NCBI GenBank assembly: GCA_905250075.1
Contig: CAJNOP010000037.1
Location: 208,540-272,539, forward strand
DNA from: Rotaria sp. Silwood1
Lineage: Eukaryota > Rotifera > Eurotatoria > Philodinida > Philodinidae
Length of the DNA: 64,000 nucleotides
Direction of reading: 5' to 3'
Below, in pieces: positions 59,865-64,000 of this stretch. How positions within the stretch are numbered: the stretch's first letter is position 1; every line of letters starts with the position of its first letter. The notes beneath the pieces were generated by a model. That model saw only the letters and a list, made by a program, of their open reading frames with translations, had not been told where the DNA came from and made no database searches. The position numbers and the translations under genes are program-made.

Positions 59865-60637
59865 TCAGTCCAAATATCTTTCTATTATTATCTTTGTACA
59901 TGAAATATGCACTGCAGTGCAGTTGTTATGGTTTCTTTTTTTCCCCCGATTTTACTGTTTCTATCTTTTTCTTCATATTTATGTACTTTGTTGTTGATGA
60001 TAAAGGTGTAGGGTGTATTGGGATCTCTAAACATGCAACATGAAAGCCAAAAGAGAATAAATGATTCATCTATTGTTAATGATTATAAATTAAAAAAAAG
60101 CAAATTAATAAAATATATATCAAAAAAAGGGTATTACCACATGGCAAGATTATATTTATAATAATTGCTAAATAAACATGCCTATGACATAAATGAATAA
60201 GTTGTCCCTGAAAAAATACAGATAAAATAGATGTTAGAAAGCAATATATTGAATAATAATTTGTTGGTCTTCTATTTGTTCTTTTTTTTTTTGTAAGAAA
60301 GCAACTAACAGACGAACATCGTTATCCAACTTGTTAGGATATATATTGCACAGCATACAGTCATTTTAATTGCACGACTAACGATTACATCCATTATACG
60401 AATAAACACATCCATGGTGCTTTAGGCAATCAATCTTATCGGAAACTTTTTTCTCTCTATATTATATATAGATGTCTGTCGATCGTTTGTCATTTACACA
60501 TCGTTATAAAGAATACAATCTCATTCACAAAATAACAAAAATAGACATATAGCTAGAAAACATCTGTCAGCTACATGTAAGTGTTATTTCATCACACATT
60601 TCAATTTGAACATATACAATTGATTTCATAGATAATA
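59865..60637. other. Intergenic region between the RASEF-like and M2-like genes
   Basis: Holds the RASEF-like 3' end (AATAAA-like words near 60055 and 60100) and the promoter of the next gene. AT-rich, nothing else recognised. Confidence 0.4.
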
Positions 60638-62050
60638 ATGATGTATTATTTTATTATTTTATTCTTTACTATAATCACAATTGATTGTCAACCATTAGAT
60701 GAAATTGTTGAATGTAACCATATAGATCTAAGTCAATATAAATTAGATATAATGAATATTCGTGAACAAGAACAACTTGTAAATAAACTTTTTATTTTAT
60801 ATACAATAGAAAAAAAATATCGAACGGCTTTTTCTGTATTTTTGGTTACTTACAAGTTTCAGTTTCTTTTTTGTTTTGGTACTTAATACCATATCTTCTC
60901 AAATTTAAGATTCATGTTGAACGCCTTTTTTAGACTAATAGTCAATGAATTTGACCTAAGAGAAAAAAAAACAAACGTCTCTTTTATAACGCAATTATTA
61001 ATAGTGTTGAATCTCCTAGCGAAGAAGTCAGACTCGCTTACGAACGTTTCTATCTGTTAGAAATTCTTCTCCGAATACATCATCACACATTCGAATTTGA
61101 CATCTTTTTCTCACGGATTGAAAGAGATATTTTTAGAATGTTCTTGTGTATGATATAATATGCTAATTACGCTCTACCTTTAAGCTTTAGAGAAATTACT
61201 TCTACTTGAAGTTCTTTTTAGTTTTTAATTTTTTTCTAAGGTCGTTATATTTCAAAATTTGAATAAACTATTCTTAATACTGTTTTCTAAATAATCAACA
61301 TAGCATGTAAAATTAGAAATATAAAGAAAAACCGTTCGAATTTTATTTCCAATTTTATTGTCATTATGTATATATATATGTATATATCTATGAAATTTAT
61401 AGGCTAAAGAGATTTTAAATGAATATGATAAAAATTTAACAACTCTTGCTTATATAACATCATCCGCGGAATTTGAAACTCATCTATATTTAAATGATAC
61501 AAGTAAAAAACGTAAAACGGTAAAATTCTCAATGAATAATTATCGAATAGAAGGAAAGATTTTTTCTTTTTATCTAGGATAAATGTTACGAAACTTATCG
61601 TGATTGTTTAAAAACAATTGCAGTAGTTGGTAGACAATTTAAAAATTTAATGCATCAAAATTCATCATTACGTTGGTTATTAATACGTACACAAGCTATT
61701 GGTGATGCTGCACAGAATGATACAACGATTAAATCTGATATACAAAAGTTAAAAACTCGTATTAAAGATATTTATCATAGGAAATTTACGTGGAATAATA
61801 CAAAAATAGGCATTGATGGTTTGTATTTTTTTTGAGAATTCAAAAAAGAAGTAATATGAATTCAAATGGAATTTTAGAGGTACAAGAAATACTTGGTACA
61901 CTTAATTCACCAAATGATCTTCTTTCATTATGGAATGCAACTTATGACGTAGCTGCACCAATGCGTGATGACTATTCAGTATTGATTGCTTTACAAAATC
62001 AACAGGCCAAACAGAATCGTACCTCAGCAGTAACCCATTCTCACATATAA
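60638..62050 (+). CDS. Short secreted protein resembling the N-terminal part of an ACE (peptidase M2) domain
   Basis: Four exons (60638-60778, 61403-61519, 61578-61818, 61878-62050) join in phase to 223 residues. Residues 1-18 (MMYYFIILFFTIITIDCQ) are a signal peptide. AKEILNEYDKNLTTLAYITS fits the ACE N-terminal helix (compare EEYDRTSQVVWNEYAEANW). The VQEILGTLNSPNDLLSLWNA stretch, then APMRDDYSVLIALQNQQAKQ, matches the ACE stretch around LLWAWEGW..MRPLY..YV.L.N..A. Several N-glycosylation sites (NLT, NDT, NSS, NAT) are present. A full M2 domain has about 600 residues and a zinc-binding HExxH; both are missing here, and no HExxH was seen downstream before the LINE fragment. It is either a truncated, non-catalytic secreted paralogue or a gene that has lost its 3' half. 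Homology is probable, not certain. Confidence 0.6.
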
Positions 62051-62225
62051 TCCTTCAACTTATTTCTATAAGTTATTATTCACAAAAAAAAATTCTCGTT
62101 TCACAGTCAATGAAAAGTTATTAAGATATTTTCAAGTATTTTTTTTACTACAAGCATTCATTATTATGTGTTGGTAATTAGTTATTTAGGTGGCATTTAA
62201 TGGAGATTTTGCTTCCTTTCGATGA

Positions 62226-62760
62226 AGATAGTGATTTTCAAGACAGTCTGCCGTCTTACTCCCATTTATGATCACGAACACTCGTTTATGGTCGAAAGCG
62301 TTCGATTGCAAACACAAGCGGTCGAGATGCAATTCTTGAGAAAAGCGCTGAGTTTCACATTTCGGGATAGAATTTTCAACTCAATTATCCAAGAGTCTCT
62401 TGAGACTGAAGTATTGCTCCTTCATCTTGAGAAATCACAGCTACGTTGGCTGAGAAATGTTCTAAGAATACCACATAAGAGATTGATCTAGTAAGTTTTA
62501 GATGCTACATAACGAGAGAAAAGAGTCGGTCAGACGTTCATTCCTGAGTTAGCGCAATCATATCGAAGGCCTATGTCAGAAACGGTTTTGACTTTTATAG
62601 AACAAGATTACTACTGCGGTAAAAAAATCGAGATTGATGGAAGAATCTGTTGAACATACTTAAAATCTCGACTCGTAAGAATAACAGAAAACGGAAATGA
62701 ATCTTTCGTTTATAACGTTTCATCTATTCTTTTTAAAAACTGACTTTAAATAAGTCAAAC
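62226..62760 (+). mobile_element. LINE 3' fragment (end of reverse transcriptase ORF)
   Basis: An open frame from about 62230 to 62491 reads CRLTPIYDHEHSFMVESVRL, then QTQAVEMQFLRKALSFTFRD, then RIFNSIIQESLETEVLLLHL and EKSQLRWLRNVLRIPHKRLI. It closely follows the common LINE C-terminus of the type Q.QAAEM.FLRR..G.....R, then LRI..SQLRWFGH..RMP..R. The sequence breaks down after 62500. No RT core is present, so the copy is heavily 5'-truncated. It is in better condition than the minus-strand LINE relic at 32-34 kb and may belong to another family. Confidence 0.78.
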
Positions 62761-63328
62761 TTGAATATATTCTAGCGATAAGAAATCGAAGAGATTCATG
62801 ATAAGAAAGGTCATGGCTACAGATTTGAGTTTGTTTTAAGGCATAAAAAAGTCAAAGTTGAGATTGAAATGCATACTAGATTGAGATATTCAAAAGGAAT
62901 ATTAAGTTTTCTAATTTAACTTAATATTTTGGTGTCTTCAATCAATATTATACTTTTGGTACTTTACTACGTTTAGATCATCCATTCTTTTGATACTTTC
63001 TACTTCATCTCTGATATTATTTCCAATTGCTTTTAGTCTATTGAATCCTATTATGGTTTGTTATTGCTTAATGAAAAAAATACTGCTTAAATAAACTACA
63101 AAATGTTAAAAGACTTACATAAATAAACGATGCATATGGCGGTGAATGAGAAAAACTAGAAACTTCAGAATATAAGTAAATTAACCGAAAACATAGACCG
63201 GAATAATGTAATTTTTCTAAGCTTATTTCTATATTAACCCGATTAATAAGATTATATCATAGCCAGAAATAAATAAGTTGATTCGACGTATTTTCCAAAG
63301 CTGAAAACAGAACTAACCTTGAAAATAA
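62761..63328. other. Gene-free stretch
   Basis: AT-rich sequence between the LINE fragment and the next repeat, with no recognised feature. Confidence 0.4.
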
Positions 63329-63822
63329 AGACTGTCCAGAAAGTAACTAAACAGAGAAAAGTTTGCATATTGTCACCGTATTTTGACCGTATGAGTTCGC
63401 ATTTTTACTACTAGTGAAATAGTGCTCATAGCTCATATTCATAAGAAAAACATTTTGAAGAGTTATTTTGAAGTATTTACAACTGTCTTTAACAAAAAAC
63501 TATAACTTTTAACAAGTTGTAAAGAAACAATATATTTATTCCCTTAATCAAGAATAAACAGCATCTAGTTTTTTCGATTGATTATCCACATTAATATTGC
63601 TCGGGCTTGTATTCATACTAAAGTTCATGACTTCTTATTTACTGTATTCTGAAAGTTTCAACCATAAAAACTAGAACTTGTTGACAAAACTACAACATTA
63701 GTTTTTCACGATTCGTAAAATTTTAACGATCTTGATTGAAATCAATTGTCGCACTTGAAAACTATTTGTGAGAATTCTTCTCATAAATTTTCTTCATTTA
63801 GTTACTTTTTGAACACCATATG
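63329..63822. mobile_element. Possible mariner-like non-autonomous element
   Basis: The ends pair imperfectly over about 30 bases: GACTGTCCAGAAAGTAACTA on the left against the inverse of TAGTTACTTTTTGAACACC on the right. The form GGTGTTCAAAAAGTAACTAA is like mariner termini. No coding capacity, and a TA duplication is not clear. Confidence 0.45.
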
Positions 63823-64000
63823 TAAATGAAGATGAGACTAGAACTAGAATTCAAGGAAGTATATTGCAGAGCTTTTCCTTAGTTAAATTTCAATAAAGTA
63901 TCTTTGTTAAAATCATTTATATATTACTGAATCGATAGCATGCAATAAAAATACGATCTTTCAATAGGTTGAATAAATTTAAGTCAATTGTCGTTTTCTT

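Noticed and set aside
1-64000. CRISPR array, rRNA or tRNA genes
   Set aside because: No regularly spaced identical repeats, no rRNA-like conserved blocks and no cloverleaf with GGTTCRANTCC-type arm was noticed on reading; a tRNA scan could not be run.

Overview
The window is animal nuclear DNA. It is AT-rich, genes are split by GT-AG introns that are mostly 50-80 bases, and the recognisable proteins are metazoan: mitochondrial apoptosis-inducing factor, a CP2/grainyhead-family factor, an MFSD14 transporter, a TRAF adaptor and a RASEF/Rab45 GTPase. The compact introns, T/A-ending codons and degenerate TGTGGN-like tracts would fit a bdelloid rotifer. That assignment is inference and nothing here proves it. 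Two runs of exactly 100 N mark assembly gaps.

Layout. 1-5.9 kb: AIFM1-like gene on the minus strand (its last coding part runs off the left edge), with an intronless CP2-family gene lying inside one intron on the same strand. 6.8-12.6 kb: MFSD14-like transporter on the plus strand, with two large introns that hold foldback DNA elements. 13.6-15.6 kb: a minus-strand protein with a CENP-B-type double helix-turn-helix. 15.6-17.8 kb: a CpG-richer divergent regulatory stretch. 17.8-18.4 kb: an intronless, probably myristoylated EF-hand protein with a decayed copy about 0.6 kb downstream. 23.8-26.5 kb: a TRAF gene on the minus strand.

26.6-43.4 kb is gene-poor and built largely of old repeats: inverted repeats with arms of up to about 1 kb, TIR elements flanked by TA, a minus-strand LINE relic, a 101-base hAT-like snap-back element, and scattered GT-rich tracts paired with CA-rich ones. 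43.5-47.7 kb: two minus-strand genes, one Tyr/Arg-rich protein that faintly recalls flightin/myofilin and one two-pass membrane protein. 49.2-52.3 kb: nested hAT-like elements with GGGGCGG-rich ends, an exon-like fragment inside them, and an unidentified pseudogene. 54.6-59.9 kb: the RASEF/Rab45-like gene. 60.6-62.1 kb: a short secreted protein resembling only the N-terminal part of an angiotensin-converting-enzyme (M2) domain. 62.2-62.8 kb: a plus-strand LINE 3' fragment.

The genes do not form a pathway; they are ordinary unlinked host genes. The most notable points are the same-strand nested CP2 gene, a 14-base microexon carrying the switch II residues of the Rab domain, a probable GC-AG intron directly after the TRAF start codon, the dense set of long foldback repeats, and the paired TGTGGN-like tracts. 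No CRISPR array, rRNA, tRNA or LTR element was recognised. Exon edges were read by eye and may be off by a base or two.
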